Positions 35,881 through 48,807 of a stretch of DNA of 60,000 nucleotides are shown here, one piece after another. This stretch comes from Tubiluchus corallicola. Taxonomy: Eukaryota > Priapulida > Priapulimorpha > Priapulimorphida > Tubiluchidae. The notes below the pieces were generated by a model that ran no database searches, was not told the DNA's origin, and saw only the letters and a program-made list of their open reading frames with translations. The stretch spans positions 126,001 to 186,000 of the forward strand of contig JAQGDQ010000275.1 of NCBI GenBank assembly GCA_030141605.1, read 5' to 3'. Positions within the stretch are counted from its first letter, which is position 1. Each line of letters opens with the position of its first letter. The translations under genes and the position numbers were made by a program.

Positions 35881-37198
35881 TAAAAAAACTCCTAATTATC
35901 AAGACTTGTCCAATTCCAATCCGTCTTGTCTGGATCATTAAGTTTCTATTTACATGTTGTGGTATTTGAACGATTTCTTGATTTCGACATCCACAAAGCT
36001 CTGATTAGCTGATGTTACAATAAGCTCCTTGCCAAGACTTTGCCATAAATCGTTTTCCTTTTCTAATAAACGTCGCAAGGCTTCATAAATCTGAACGTTT
36101 ATTAATGGCGATTACACGCGGCTTGTTCCCGCGCATTGTGCATAATGTATGGAAGTGAATTTCAAAAATTCACGCGAGAATTCGCGAGAATATGAATGAC
36201 CCAAGTAATGAACATTGAGTATACAAAATTACCATAAATAATCATCATTTGTCGCCTGAGTACACTTCACATCACACGATGATATTTTCCAGTGAGTTTC
36301 TTGCTTGGTTTATCGAGATAATACACTTGCTGGAGGAGATGTGAATTCTAGACTTTAATTTTTTTAAAGATAATAAGCCTTTTTTACAGTTTCGTTATGC
36401 GCACGCGCAGTTGCTGTAGGTTAAAGGATAAGTGTACCACAGCAACGCATTTAATTACAACCGACATGTACGTGAAGCAAAGCCGTCTGTCGCATCAGTT
36501 CACTAACTTCAGTTGTTTCACGTGGACTTTACTTAATTAAGCATTAGTCTGTTTAGAGTGATTTGCTAGCAAAATCGTGCTGTGGAACAAGAAAAAATGA
36601 ACTAACTAAGGTTTTAGCTAGCTATTAAAACTGTTACTGTTACAATAGCATGGGCTGCAAGGCGTTGTCAAGTGTACACAAATGCGTTGTCTGGTACACA
36701 CAACCCTTGATCTTTTCACGATCATCATCAATCGCTGGTAAAGGCTTATTATCATTAGTACATGCACTATTTAGGACATCTACGTACTAAAGAGGAAATC
36801 GTTAACTGACGCCTTTGTAAATAATGTAAAAAATTATTATCCACATTTGTTGTGATACCTGATCTATAAAATTCAGGTCATTTTATTGATGTACTGAAAT
36901 TTTCAGTGATGTAACTCATGTACAAACTAGGTACAGGGCCAGTGTGACGAATGAAGCAGCCTAGAATGTGTTTCTGGATGGTCGCTCTTTAACTTACTGA
37001 CTAGTTTTTGCGTTGCTAACCAAGCACACATCTCAAATTACATGTCAACTAAATGCAGTTGCGTTTCTGTTTCATACATTAATAATATCCTATGTGCTTT
37101 AACAGTTCAAAAGCGGTTGTGTTGAAAACATTTAAAGAAAAAACTCTTTGAACTTATGTTAATTATTGTTTATCGAAAAAGCCGACAAATAATAAACG
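35881..37198. other. Intronic spacer, possibly ending in a LINE tail
   Basis: No gene found. TATGCGCACGCGCAGTTGCT at about 36396-36415 repeats a motif from 34667, suggesting a small dispersed repeat. AATAATAAACG at 37188 directly precedes the next microsatellite and looks like a LINE 3' end. Confidence 0.35.
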
Positions 37199-37376
<178 letters not shown>

Positions 37377-38385
37377 GTTACTGGTTATGCGTTATTTAAC
37401 TTTCTATTTCAAAACTTTAAACCCGCACACATGCACGTACACACTCTCACGCGTGCACTCACATACGTACACTTTTCCTAACCCCTTCCCGCATTTTTCA
37501 TTCTGATTTCTTGTGACTGTCTTAAGCTCAACTTATCACTCGAAGTCGATTTAAAAGCTTGGATGGTTGTACAGTCGATTGGAGAGAGAAAGAGAGATAA
37601 CGTGAAAAACAAACGCTATGTATGAGTTGATAAATGTGGTTAAACGCTGTTAAAGACAAACAGCTTTCCAACTGTCTGTTTGTTCAACTCATTGCCACTC
37701 GAAGGAGGAAAACGCGAATTCGGGGAATAATTTGTTAAAAGGGGAAGCTTTCACAGCGGCGTATCTAAAATAAAAGAATCATCCCAGATTTTATTCAAAC
37801 ATAATTTATATAAAAGCATGAATTCATTATAAAAATACATATGAAACATGTAAATGTATTACTGCAAGATGGGTCTGACACAAACATTATCGCTTCGCTG
37901 TCTTTTTTTGACGCTATTAAACTTATCGAATGCGTGATATCATCGTAAAAACGTACTGTATTAATGCAATGTATAAACTGTGTTTGATATTAGTTTAGCC
38001 AATAAATCCTAAGATTTGAAAATCTTTTTTAATTACTCATCAAATCAATTTGCTTATTAGGTTGCCTGGCAACACAAATTGTGCATTTATATCTAAAAAA
38101 TGTTCAAAAAATAACTGTGGCCAGCACAGGCTTAAGCTATTTCGCGCCCCCTGCGTAACGGGCGCCGTACGGCCGGTGCGGACAATGTGCGAAGTGAACC
38201 GTACGACACTCTTCTTTCCTCCCCATGACTGTGCAAATCAATTTATTTTCAATGATAGCTATTTTATTTTAGTAAATTGTGCATAAAAATTAAACTGCAC
38301 AAGTGCACTTGTAAGAGAAACCAACAATCTTTATTAATACGATTACTATTTGTTATTATCAAATACTAAATAAGTATTATAAGAG
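37377..38385. other. Intronic spacer, nothing recognised
   Basis: A short 78-codon frame at 38050-38286 lies in a GC-richer patch (38150-38200) but has no known motif. Confidence 0.35.
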
Positions 38386-38760
38386 TCTTACTTACTTACT
38401 TGCTTACTTCTTACTCTCTCGCTCACACACACACTCACTCACTCACTCACTCACTCACTCACTCACTCACTCACTCACTCACCCATCCACCTACCTACCT
38501 ACCTAACCTTCTACTTACTTACTTACTTGCTTACTTCTTACTCGCTCGCTCACAAACACACTCACTCACTCACTCACTCACTCACTCACTCACTCACTCA
38601 CTCACTCACTCACTCACTCACTCACTCACTCACTCACTCACTCACTCACACACTCACTCACTCACTCACTCACTCATCCACCCACCCACGCACCCATCCG
38701 CCTACCTACCTACCTACCTACCTACCTACCTAACTAACTAACCTTCTACTTACTTACTTA
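38386..38760. repeat. Mosaic tetranucleotide array (ACTT/ACTC/CTAC/ACTA)
   Basis: Blocks of TTAC, then ACTC, then ACCT, are followed by a second round of the same order: TTACTTAC...GCTCAC at about 38391-38430 and again at about 38514-38555. The whole composite of about 125 bp was therefore duplicated and its ACTC block expanded. Confidence 0.9.
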
Positions 38761-39403
38761 TCTACTTGTTTATTTCTTCTTACTGAATTTACAGTATTCT
38801 GTCGTATCATAGTCGTTTAGCAGTAATAAATAAATCACTTATTACAACTTGCTTCAGATCAATCAAAGCACTTTATCACCTTCAGATAATCAATTTTGAA
38901 TTTTAACTGATGGGTAGTTAAATTTGGCCGAATTTGAATATTTGAAAGACAGATTTCCCATTTGACGTTACTGACTGACTAGCTGCAGCTAACCAACAAG
39001 TACCAGACTATTAACCAACTGACTGACTGGTCTACTAAATCCGAAAACCGAGTAGAAATTCAATTTACTTAATATATAGTCGATAATTGCGAAGTTTTCA
39101 ATAACGGTATTAGTATAAACCTTATTAATTATTCTTCACCTCGTACTCAAACTTTACTTATCTATTTTTATTCGAGAGCTTCGTCGGTTTTTGCAACTGA
39201 TCATCGTAGTAACTGGCTGTATTATTGCAGTTAATGGCTAAAAACACATTCGCATTTATCATATTATTTTAATAGAAAGCTTTACATGATGTTACACCAT
39301 TATGAAGATGGCTGTCTAGTGTCTGTTCGTGTAAATCATCTTTCTAATTTCCGATTGTTAGTTTTACTTTTGCGTCGGTTACTACAGTTGTATAGTTGTG
39401 TTT
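38761..39403. other. Intronic spacer, nothing recognised
   Basis: Some GACTGACT/AACCAACTGACTG words near 38980-39030. Otherwise no feature. Confidence 0.35.
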
Positions 39404-40615
39404 CGATAACTGAACTTGAAGGGGAAGAAAGGGAATTGTTCTGATAACTGAACTTGAAGGGGAAGAAAGGGGAATAGTTCTGATAACTGAACTCGAAGGG
39501 GAAGAAAGGGGAATTGTTCTGATAACTGAACTTGGAGGGGAAGAAAGGGGGATTGTTCTGATAACTGAACTTGGAGGGTAGAAAGGGGAATTGTTCTGAT
39601 AACTGAACTTGGAGGGGTAGAAAGGGGAATTGTTCTGATAACTGAACTTGGAGGGGTAGAAAGGGGAATCGTTCTGATAACTGAACTTGGAGGGGTAGAA
39701 AGGGGAATCGTTCTGATAACTGAACTTGGAGGGGAAGAAAGGGGAATCGTTCTGATAACTGAACTTGGAGGGGTAGAAAGGGGAATCGTTCTGATAACTG
39801 AACTTGGAGGGAAAGCAAGGGGAGTCGTGTCGATAACTCAACTTGGAGGGGAAGGAAGGGGGATCGTTCCGATAAGTCAAATTGGAGCGGAAGAAAGGGG
39901 AATAGTTCCGATAACTGAACTTGGAAGGGAAGAAAGTGGAATCGTGTCGATAACTGAACTTGGAGGGGAAGAATAGAATCGTTCCGATAAGTCAATTTGG
40001 AGGGGAAGAAAGGGGTATAGTTCCGATAACTGAACTTGGAGGGGAAACGAGGGGAGTGGTGTCAATAACTGAACTTGGAGGGAAAGAAAGGGGAGTCGTG
40101 TCGATAACTGAACTTGGAGGAGAAGAAAGGGGAATCGTTCTGATAACTGAACTTGGAAGGGAGGCAAGGGGAATCGTGTCGATAACTGAACTTGGAGGGG
40201 AAGAATAGAATCGTTCCGATAAGTCAATTTGGAGGGGAAGAAAGGGGTATAGTTCCGATAACTGAACTTGGAGGGGAAACGAGGGGAGTGGTGTCAATAA
40301 CTGAACTTGGAGGGAAAGAAAGGGGAGTCGTGTCGATAACTGAACTTGGAGGAGAAGAAAGGGGAATCGTTCTGATAACTGAACTTGGAAGGGAAGAAAG
40401 GGGAATCGTTCTGATAACTAAACTTGAAGGGGAAGAAAGGGGAATTGTTCCAATAACTGAATTTGGAGGGAAGAAAAAGGGAATCGTTCTTATAACTGAA
40501 TTTGGAGGGGAGGAAAAGAAATCGTTCCGATAACTGAACTTGGAGAGGAAGAAAAGGGAAGTGTTCCGATAACTGAACTTGGAGGAGAAGAAAAGGAAAT
40601 CGTTATGGCAACTGA
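39404..40615. repeat. 39-bp minisatellite with a duplicated 232-bp block, about 31 copies
   Basis: The unit begins GAACTTGGAGGGGAAGAAAG and continues GGGAATCGTTCTGATAACT. A block of six units at about 39957-40188 is repeated almost exactly at 40189-40420. Each block includes one short unit (GAAGAATAGAATCG), which makes the offset 232 instead of 234. The G-rich strand is the + strand. Long open frames on both strands (for example ELGGEERGIVLIT repeats) come from the three-fold length and are not genes. Confidence 0.95.
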
Positions 40616-41108
40616 AGTTAGTTAGAGAGGAAGAAAGCATATTATTAATCCGATTGGCAAGTCAGAATCATTTATGTTTTTGCTTAGTGAGGTGTGCTAT
40701 AAATGTTCTAATTATTTTTTCAAACTTGATTCAATTTTATCTTTACTTGATTAATATTATGAACGAATAGAAAGTTAAATGTGGGCTGTTACGTGGTGAT
40801 ACGCTTAGTGACCTCAGAACACACGAAATGGTCAAACTACAGTGTAGTAACTCTCAATCCACTTCACAAAATCAAATATTTCTACAAGCGAAGACATAAA
40901 ATGGTGCGAAATGTAACATGGTCCAATAGAAAATCGGTCATTTGATGCAAGAATTTTGTGTTTAAGTCGCATGCCAAGGGCTGTGTTGACATCATCTGTA
41001 CCTCTGTCCCATATACCAAATTTTGATAATCTTAATAGCGTTTTAATCAATTTCTTAGCAAATGACACTAATACAAAATTTCTACATGTACGTATTTAAT
41101 TTCTGACG
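40616..41108. other. VGAT: Last 0.5 kb of the VGAT intron, no feature recognised
   Basis: No repeat is visible. The end supplies the polypyrimidine tract and acceptor of the second coding exon. Confidence 0.4.
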
Positions 41109-41120
41109 TTTCTTTTACAG
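41109..41120 (+). other. VGAT: 3' splice site of the VGAT intron
   Basis: TTTCTTTTACAG ends at 41120, directly before GGC (Gly92). A TTCTGAC at 41101-41107 could serve as branch point but is unusually close to the AG. The choice of acceptor is fixed by the protein: the joined sequence reads NAIQ-GMFIVSLPYA. Confidence 0.85.
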
Positions 41121-42302
41121 GGCATGTTCATAGTAAGTCTTCCATATGCTGTACTTCACGGTGGTTACTGGGGTATCTTTGCCATGGTTGGCGTAGCTTA
41201 CATTTGCTGCCACACAGGAAAGATTCTTGTCGACTGTCTTTACGAAGAGGACCAGTATGGCATCCGACATCGGGTGCGGGACAGCTACGTGGGCATTGCC
41301 GAAGAGTGCTTTGGCAAGCGATTTGGTGGTCGAATCGTCAATGTGGCGCAAATCATAGAACTGCTCATGACGTGCATATTATACGTGGTGCTGTGTGGTG
41401 ACTTAATGATTGGCAGTTTTCCCGATGGTCCTGTGGACATCAAGTCTTGGATGATGCTGGCCACAGTGTTCCTTCTGCCTTGTGCGTTCCTGAAGCACTT
41501 GAGGGCAGTCTCGTGGCTGAGCTTCTGGTGTACTGTAGCACATTTCTTTATAAACGTCATCATACTGGCCTACTGCTTTTCTAAAGCAAAAGAGTGGGTC
41601 TGGAAGGAGGTGCAGATCACGATCGATATATGGACATTTCCCATCTCTCTAGGAATTGTCGTGTTTAGTTATACATCGCAAATATTTTTGCCCACGTTGG
41701 AAGGCAACATGATCCGGCGTGACCGTTTCCAGTGCATGCTGAACTGGAGTCATGTGGCCGCAGCCGTGTTCAAGGCAGGATTCGGATGGATCGGTTTCTT
41801 GACATTCGGCTACGACACCGAAGAGGTCATCACCAACAACCTGCCCACTATAACCTTCAAGGGAATCGTCAATCTGATTCTGGTCATCAAGGCCATCTTA
41901 TCCTATCCACTGCCATTCTACGCCGCAGCCGAACTCATAGAGACGGCTCTGTTTAAGGAGCGTCCGCACACCGTGTTTCCATCGTGTTTCCGGGAGGACG
42001 GCTCCTTCAAGATCTGGGCGGTGGTTCTTCGACTGGCCCTGGTCATCTTCACCATGCTCATGGCAATCTCCATACCGCACTTTGCAATCCTCATGGGCCT
42101 TATTGGCAGCTTCACGGGCACAATGTTGTCATTCGTGTGGCCGTGCTACTTCCACATGAAGTTAAAGTGGAACACAATGGCGTGGTACACTGTGACGTTC
42201 GACGTTTTCATCATATGCTTAGGTATATCGTGTGGACTCATAGGCATTTACTATTCAGGTTATGCCCTTATAGATGCCCTCAAGTACGGCGTTCCACAAT
42301 AA
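41121..42302 (+). CDS. VGAT: Vesicular inhibitory amino acid transporter (VGAT/VIAAT), coding exon 2
   Basis: Encodes residues 92-484 and the TAA stop (42300-42302), the whole membrane domain of an amino acid/auxin permease (AAAP, SLC32) transporter that loads GABA or glycine into synaptic vesicles using the proton gradient. Visible family runs: LPYAVLHGGYWG (99-110), TGKILVDCLYEE (123-134), RVRDSYVGIA (142-151), NVAQIIELLMTCILYVV (165-181), FPISLGIVVFSYTSQIFLP (264-282) with TLEGNM, and AILSYPLPFYAA (349-360). About ten hydrophobic segments: roughly 93-121 (two helices), 163-188, 202-218, 221-244, 264-282, 301-322, 337-364, 389-415, 416-439 and 449-471. NWS at 299-301 is a possible glycosylation site. 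The length of 484 is close to the nematode protein and shorter than the mammalian one. The exon is intact and GC-richer than its surroundings. Confidence 0.95.
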   Translation, partial: GMFIVSLPYAVLHGGYWGIFAMVGVAYICCHTGKILVDCLYEEDQYGIRHRVRDSYVGIAEECFGKRFGGRIVNVAQIIELLMTCILYVVLCGDLMIGSFPDGPVDIKSWMMLATVFLLPCAFLKHLRAVSWLSFWCTVAHFFINVIILAYCFSKAKEWVWKEVQITIDIWTFPISLGIVVFSYTSQIFLPTLEGNMIRRDRFQCMLNWSHVAAAVFKAGFGWIGFLTFGYDTEEVITNNLPTITFKGIVNLILVIKAILSYPLPFYAAAELIETALFKERPHTVFPSCFREDGSFKIWAVVLRLALVIFTMLMAISIPHFAILMGLIGSFTGTMLSFVWPCYFHMKLKWNTMAWYTVTFDVFIICLGISCGLIGIYYSGYALIDALKYGVPQ

Positions 42303-43430
42303 TTCTTGTTTTATAGAATATCAGAACATTTATTATGCTCTGGTGGGGGTATTGGGCTCCGAGTATGTAGTGAAAATTGTACCTTTGTTACTTAGGAAAT
42401 AGTAGGCCTACACTGCTAATTTGCTCAGTTTAAGTTATTACTGATAATAAACGATTATAGTAAACTACTATAGTAAACAATAATATTTATTAATATATTA
42501 TATATCTTATACTACAGTCTACGGTAAATACTGTACCTGTTGTAATTTCCAGGCGCAAATCTTTAGATTTTGTATTATGATTGTCTTTTGCGATTAATGA
42601 TATTTTTTGCTATGATATTAGTAAGAAAAAATGATTTCAAACTATATCAAACTGGCATACTATACTTGTTGCTTTCACTAGGAGAGTATCTACCTTAGTT
42701 ACAACAATTCATGTATGTAATTTTACAGGCACTGTTAATTCGTTAACAAATTATACACTTTATACAAACGTTAGACAGATCTATCTCTGGGCTTGTATTG
42801 TGTCAATACAGTAAAGAAATATGTGTGTACTAAATACAACATCAACGGTGCCAAAACTTATGGACGTAACCTAACACGTGCGTGCGTGCTTGAGTGCGTA
42901 GTGCGTGATTGAGTGTGCATGCATGCAGTGAACGTATATCCTTCGTAAACTTAGTTTTCCACGTTTTAATGTAAACAATCGTAAGTTTGACATAATTACG
43001 AGAAATAGTAATAGTATGCTGAGCAAAAACAATAATTTTAAGTTAGGCAAAGAAACTGATGTAGTTATAGAAAGTACTTGATGCTTATAGAATAGATAGT
43101 ATGAACATAAATGTAATGGTAAATGTTTCAAAAATGCAATAATTAACAAGTATAATGCCTAAGTATACTTTGTTGTAATACATCGCAACGTACTTGGCAT
43201 AAAATGTGTATGAAAGTAATAATTATAAATAACTACTGTTCCGTTATTACATTTATAGTGTATATATATATATATATATATATATGTTACTGAAATGTAT
43301 TCATTGTATATAACGTATTGGTAAACATATCTGTGAATTGTACACATAAGAATATAATGTAATATCGTGTATAACTGTATTTAATATAGTTGTAATTTAT
43401 CATTAATCTCTATTAAAGTAATATTATGTT
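42303..43430 (+). other. VGAT: Probable 3' UTR of the VGAT gene
   Basis: AT-rich non-coding sequence without family repeats, other than a (TA)n run at 43259-43284. Candidate polyadenylation signals are AATAAA at 42446-42451 and ATTAAA at 43412-43417, so a short and a long 3' end are both possible. The true end is not visible from sequence. Confidence 0.45.
42446..42451 (+). other. VGAT: Candidate polyadenylation signal (proximal)
   Basis: First canonical AATAAA after the stop codon, 144 bases downstream. Others follow, so its use is uncertain. Confidence 0.4.
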
Positions 43431-43957
43431 ATGTAAATTAATTGCTTTTGTTTGAATTTTAGTTGGTGAAACTATTATTTATTATAGAATAACACACTGC
43501 AAGCATAACATTGATTGTTGAGGCAGCACCGGACCTTTCTTTATTATTTAACTTGCTTTTAAGATGAGGTACTGAACAGCAGGGACATTAGCCATGTTCA
43601 GAGTGTATATCCGCCCTCCCTTTACGAGATCAATGACAGGAAACCGGTATGGCAGATGATACCGCTTAAAAGCAATTTTTGGTGGCGACCTTTCATTTAC
43701 CGACCGAGTTCAGCACTGATTAACTTCGGCCGAATAACATACACATACACATGTAAAATTGAAAATCTAAACTATCCGTAAATGCTGCCACCCTATTGCT
43801 GATTTTACTATTAGGAATTAAAATGAGTTTCGTTGGTATATTTACGTTTTTTTAATATCTTATTCGTACAAAACGTACATTAACACCAACACAGACACAC
43901 ATTCTACAATTAAAACAACATTTAGCAGGACGATTATCGAACTACCACCACGTAAAC
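43431..43957. other. Intergenic spacer, nothing recognised
   Basis: No feature visible. Confidence 0.35.
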
Positions 43958-43973
43958 AACAACAACAACAACA

Positions 43974-44004
<31 letters not shown>

Positions 44005-44265
44005 CGATGACGACAATAACAACAACAGCAGTAGCAGCAACAATAACAACAATAGCAGCAGCCAAATAACAATAACAACAACAACGATGACGACGATGAC
44101 AACAACAACAACAGCAACAACAACAACAACAACAACAACAATGATGTCAACGACGACAACAATAGCAACATCAACAGCAGCAGCAGCAGCAGCAACAACA
44201 ACAATAACAACAAGAACAAGGATAACAACAACAACAACAACAACAGCAGCAGCAACTATAAAAAC
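43958..44265. repeat. Mixed (AAC)/(ACG)/(GCA) trinucleotide tract
   Basis: Blocks of CAA, CGA, ACA and GCA with single-base variants. Poly-Leu, poly-Val and poly-Thr frames on either strand are by-products. It precedes a TATAAAAACA and AAATAAAG stretch but no gene. Confidence 0.9.
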
Positions 44266-44836
44266 AATTTTATTCATCTATACTCAAATAATTATCAAAT
44301 AAAGTAAACATATTTTTGTTTACACAGTTGGAAAAACTTATATTATGTTACAAGGAGTCGACGTCAGTGACGTCCGTGAGATTATTATTACTGCTGGTTA
44401 AGACAGACGCATTTTGATGGATGGGCGAGCTCCTGAGAAATTCCGAATGAGTTGATATACGAGAAAATATCGCAACTGAAGAACAAACATTTTTTTCAGC
44501 ATTAAGTAAATATAGTCTGATACAATACAGTAAGGGAATCGAAAACGAGGCCATACTTTTTGCCATTTACTAATAGGTGCACAAGACCTATAGTTTAACC
44601 CATTACCGAAAGTGTATGTTAGAAGAACAAAAAATTCGCTGTGTTTATAGGTAGTAGCTATAGCATTTTATTTCGGTCTAAAGCACCCATAAAAACTTAT
44701 CTACATGCAGGTAGAGACATAGTATACATAAAATATGCAGTGAAATTAGAAATCAAATTAAAAATTCAAATAATGATTAAAGCTGCATGTATTAGCAATG
44801 CTCAGGCTTTATCGTAACTGTCAAGCCAAGCCGTAG
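44266..44836. other. Intergenic spacer, nothing recognised
   Basis: A 72-codon minus-strand frame at 44348-44566 has no recognisable motif. Confidence 0.35.
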
Positions 44837-45805
44837 TCTTGATAAGCTCCATGCCAATGAGTTCTGGCCTTGACAATCTTCATGGTAGTGAGTTCTGGTC
44901 TTGATAAGCTTCACGGTAGTGAGTTCTAGAACTGGCAAGCTTCATGTCGTAGGTTCTGGTCCAGACAAGCTTCATACCCGTAAGTTCTGGCCTTGACATG
45001 CTCCATGCTAGTGAGTTCTGGCCTTGATAAACTTTATTCCAGTGAGTCCTAGCGTTGCTAAGTAATGCCAGTGAGTTCTTGTCCTGGTAGGTTTCATGAC
45101 AGTGAGTTCTTGCCCTGCTAAGTTTCATGACAGTGAGTTCTGGACCTGGTAGTCATACCAGTGAGTTCTTGCTCAAGTAAGTTTCATGACAGTGAGTTCT
45201 GGTCCAGGAGAGTTTCAAGCCAGTGAGTTCTTTCTCTCGTAAGTAATGCTAGTGAGTTCTTGCTTTGGCAAGCAATGCTAGTGAGTTCTTAATTTGGTAA
45301 GTAATGCTAGTGAGTTCTTGCTTTGGCAAGTAATACTAGTGAGTTCTTGCATTGGTAAGTAATGACAGTGAATTCTTTCTTAGGCAAGTAATGCTAGTGA
45401 GTTCTTCCATTGGTAAGTAATGCCAGTGAGTTCTTTCTCTCGTAAGTAATGCTAGTGAGTTGTTCCTTTGGTAAGTAATGCCAGTGAATTCTTTCTTCGA
45501 TAAGTAATGCTAATCAGTTCTTGCATTGGTAAGTAATGCCAGTGAATTCTTTCTCAGATAAGTAATGCTAGTGAATTCTTACATTGGTAAGTAATGCCAA
45601 TGAGTTCTTTCTCTCGTAAGTAATGCCTGTGAGTTCTTGCAATAGTAAGTAGTGCCAGTTCTTATTCTGTGTCCTGACAGTGAGTTCTTGCCCTGGTAAG
45701 TTTCATAACAATGAGTTCTGGCTCTGGCGGTCATGCCAGTGAGTTCTTGCCCTGGTAAGTTTCATAACAGTGAGTTCTTGCCCTGATAAGTTTCATGACC
45801 GTCAA
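44837..45805. repeat. 29/31-bp minisatellite with GGTAAGT motifs, about 33 copies
   Basis: Outer parts use a unit of about 31 bp (AAGCTCCATGCCAATGAGTT and so on). The centre, about 45233-45660, uses a 29-bp form starting AAGTAATGCTAGTGAGTTCT. In the centre two unit types alternate, making a 58-bp higher-order repeat: GGTAAGT occurs at 45296, 45354 and 45412 and continues at that spacing. The core GTGAGTTCT is common to both forms. Confidence 0.9.
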
Positions 45806-46689
45806 CAGGCCAGTAATAACGAGGTTACGCTATAATGTTTTTACTTTCCAGTTTTTTCGAAATTCCGAATCATTATGAGCTTTTTTAGAACCATACAGTC
45901 TCAATGCGCATGTGCCGAAATTTGCTCATTTCATTTTCTTAAAATTTGCGTCGTCATGCAGCAAGGCTTATGGTAAGACTGCCATTTAGAAGGGCTCATA
46001 ACAAACTATGCAGATCTAATTTGGATAAGTTAAACCTTTTGTCTCGCTGACTGGCGCGCGCCATGTTTACTGAAACTTGTTCAAATATTTTGCCAATATA
46101 ATCAACGCTGAGCGGACAGCATCAATTGGGAGTTAAAGTAACCCAAGTGAAACAGCAAACTTAGAAACACAGGCTGTCGTAGATTGGCTAGTGCAGAATT
46201 TGACAGTCTGAATCTATAGACATTGATGGCCCTACTTATTAGAACAAATTTAGTTAAAACTGACCGTGTCACTTAGTGAAATTAAAGCACGTCAGACTGG
46301 AGCGACAGCGAAACCGAACTGTGTGTTTTTCTGTTGAAACAGTGCAGTAAAATATGTCGAAAGGTGCTGGTCAAAATTTGATTTAATTCCGATTTAATAA
46401 CTTCTTCATTATGGCATCATAATGATGTAAAATGCATTTTATTTGTGTTGTTCCAATTTTCTTACTGTATAACTTTGTGTGTGTACATTCCAGTAACAGT
46501 ATATTAGCATTGGTCAACTTTTACCGTCTGCAATATTTGTTTCTGGAAAACCCTGTATCACTGAAAGTTGTGTACACTTTTTGATGAACGACTGTGTTGA
46601 ATTTCGTTTGTGATTCCGTAATACAGAACAATGATCTCAAATTTAAAAGTTTAAAGATTGTAAAGTGTAGTAACATTTGCTCATAATAT
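45806..46689. other. Intergenic spacer, nothing recognised
   Basis: No coding, RNA or family signature found. Confidence 0.4.
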
Positions 46690-47170
46690 ACACTAAATTT
46701 AGTTTAGTTTAATATCTTTATTAGAAACAATTAAAAATATGTAGAAAAAAGTATGAAATCTGAAAGCAGGAAACGTATGTACAGCACAGTGTAAACTTTT
46801 ACAGATAAAAATGGTTAATTAAAAATTACTGATAAAAGCGGAAAGAGCCAAGGCAACTTATAGGTAAAAACATAAAATTTAATGATTAATGATATACTAA
46901 TGAATAATAAATAACAATAACAACGTTTTTATAACAATGATACTTAGAGGACAGACCAAGGGGGTAGTGATGACAAACTCAATGAGTTGATTCCAGATTT
47001 TATTTATTCTGTTTGAGAAAAAGTTTTCAAAATCAAGTCCGCAGTGAGTTGGTTGTAACTTTTAGAGGTGACCCCCGTTTTTTGTCAGAGGGTATTGCGT
47101 GTCTTTCTGCCACTATCAGAGAAGTTTACTAGCTTGCTATAATTGTCACTGCGAACGCAGCCTTCGAGGG
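46690..47170 (-). pseudogene. 5'-truncated LINE fragment with pentamer tail
   Basis: On the minus strand 46976-47035 reads DFENFFSNRINKIWNQLIEF, the post-RT signature (FFSNR...IWN.L) of CR1/Jockey-like LINEs. Further upstream a decayed R..DNYSKLV..SDSGRKTRNTL stretch is interrupted by a stop. The 3' end shows AATAAAGATATT and then ACTAAACTAAATTT, an AATAAA plus pentamer tail on the minus strand. Confidence 0.6.
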
Positions 47171-47374
47171 AGTCTTGCTTTTGTGACATTTTTATGGTGT
47201 AAAAGTTAAAGTTATATTAGTTACTGCGGAATGTTTACATTAGAGAATTCGATCAACTTTTGATGGATAAAGTATAAAAATTATAATTGTACTAGGTGGC
47301 AATGTTTCCAATGTGGTCAGAAACTGAAGATTTTGCAAAAAATGACATCAACCTTTTGTTTAGATACATAAATA
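47171..47374. other. Short spacer
   Basis: No feature visible. Confidence 0.3.
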
Positions 47375-48444
<1,070 letters not shown>

Positions 48445-48613
48445 TTAAAGGAAAACAGGTTGATTTTTCATATCATATCTAGAGGTGCGATAAAAACTAC
48501 TGTGGTAGCAATTCTTTCACGTAAATCATTCTTGAGAAAAATAGCATGTTCCCATTCGATTAGGATAGATCGTTTTGATCTACAGTTTAAGATTGGTTTC
48601 AGTTTTCCTCTAA
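48445..48613 (+). mobile_element. Internally deleted TTAA-flanked element
   Basis: Only 169 bp. The left end TTAAAGGAAAACAGGTTGAT and the right end TTTCAGTTTTCCTCTAA (TTAA changed to CTAA) match the family termini. The middle jumps from TTTTTCATATCATAT directly into the hairpin right arm CTTTCACGTAAATCATT. About 430 bp of the consensus interior is missing, and both termini are kept. Confidence 0.7.
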
Positions 48614-48662
48614 GCAACATGTTTGTAGAGAATAAATAAATATATAAATGTATAAATAAGCA

Positions 48663-48807
<145 letters not shown>

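Noticed and set aside
39336-40640. Long frames on both strands with 13-residue repeats (FPFLPLQVQLSER; ELGGEERGIVLIT)
   Set aside because: The 39-bp minisatellite unit keeps any stop-free frame open. The same holds for the frames at 35272-35747.
41284-41563. Open frames in other registers across exon 2 (also 41204-41401, 41732-41956, 41984-42316, 41115-41351, 41898-42121)
   Set aside because: Shadows of the transporter coding sequence, with no conserved motifs of their own.
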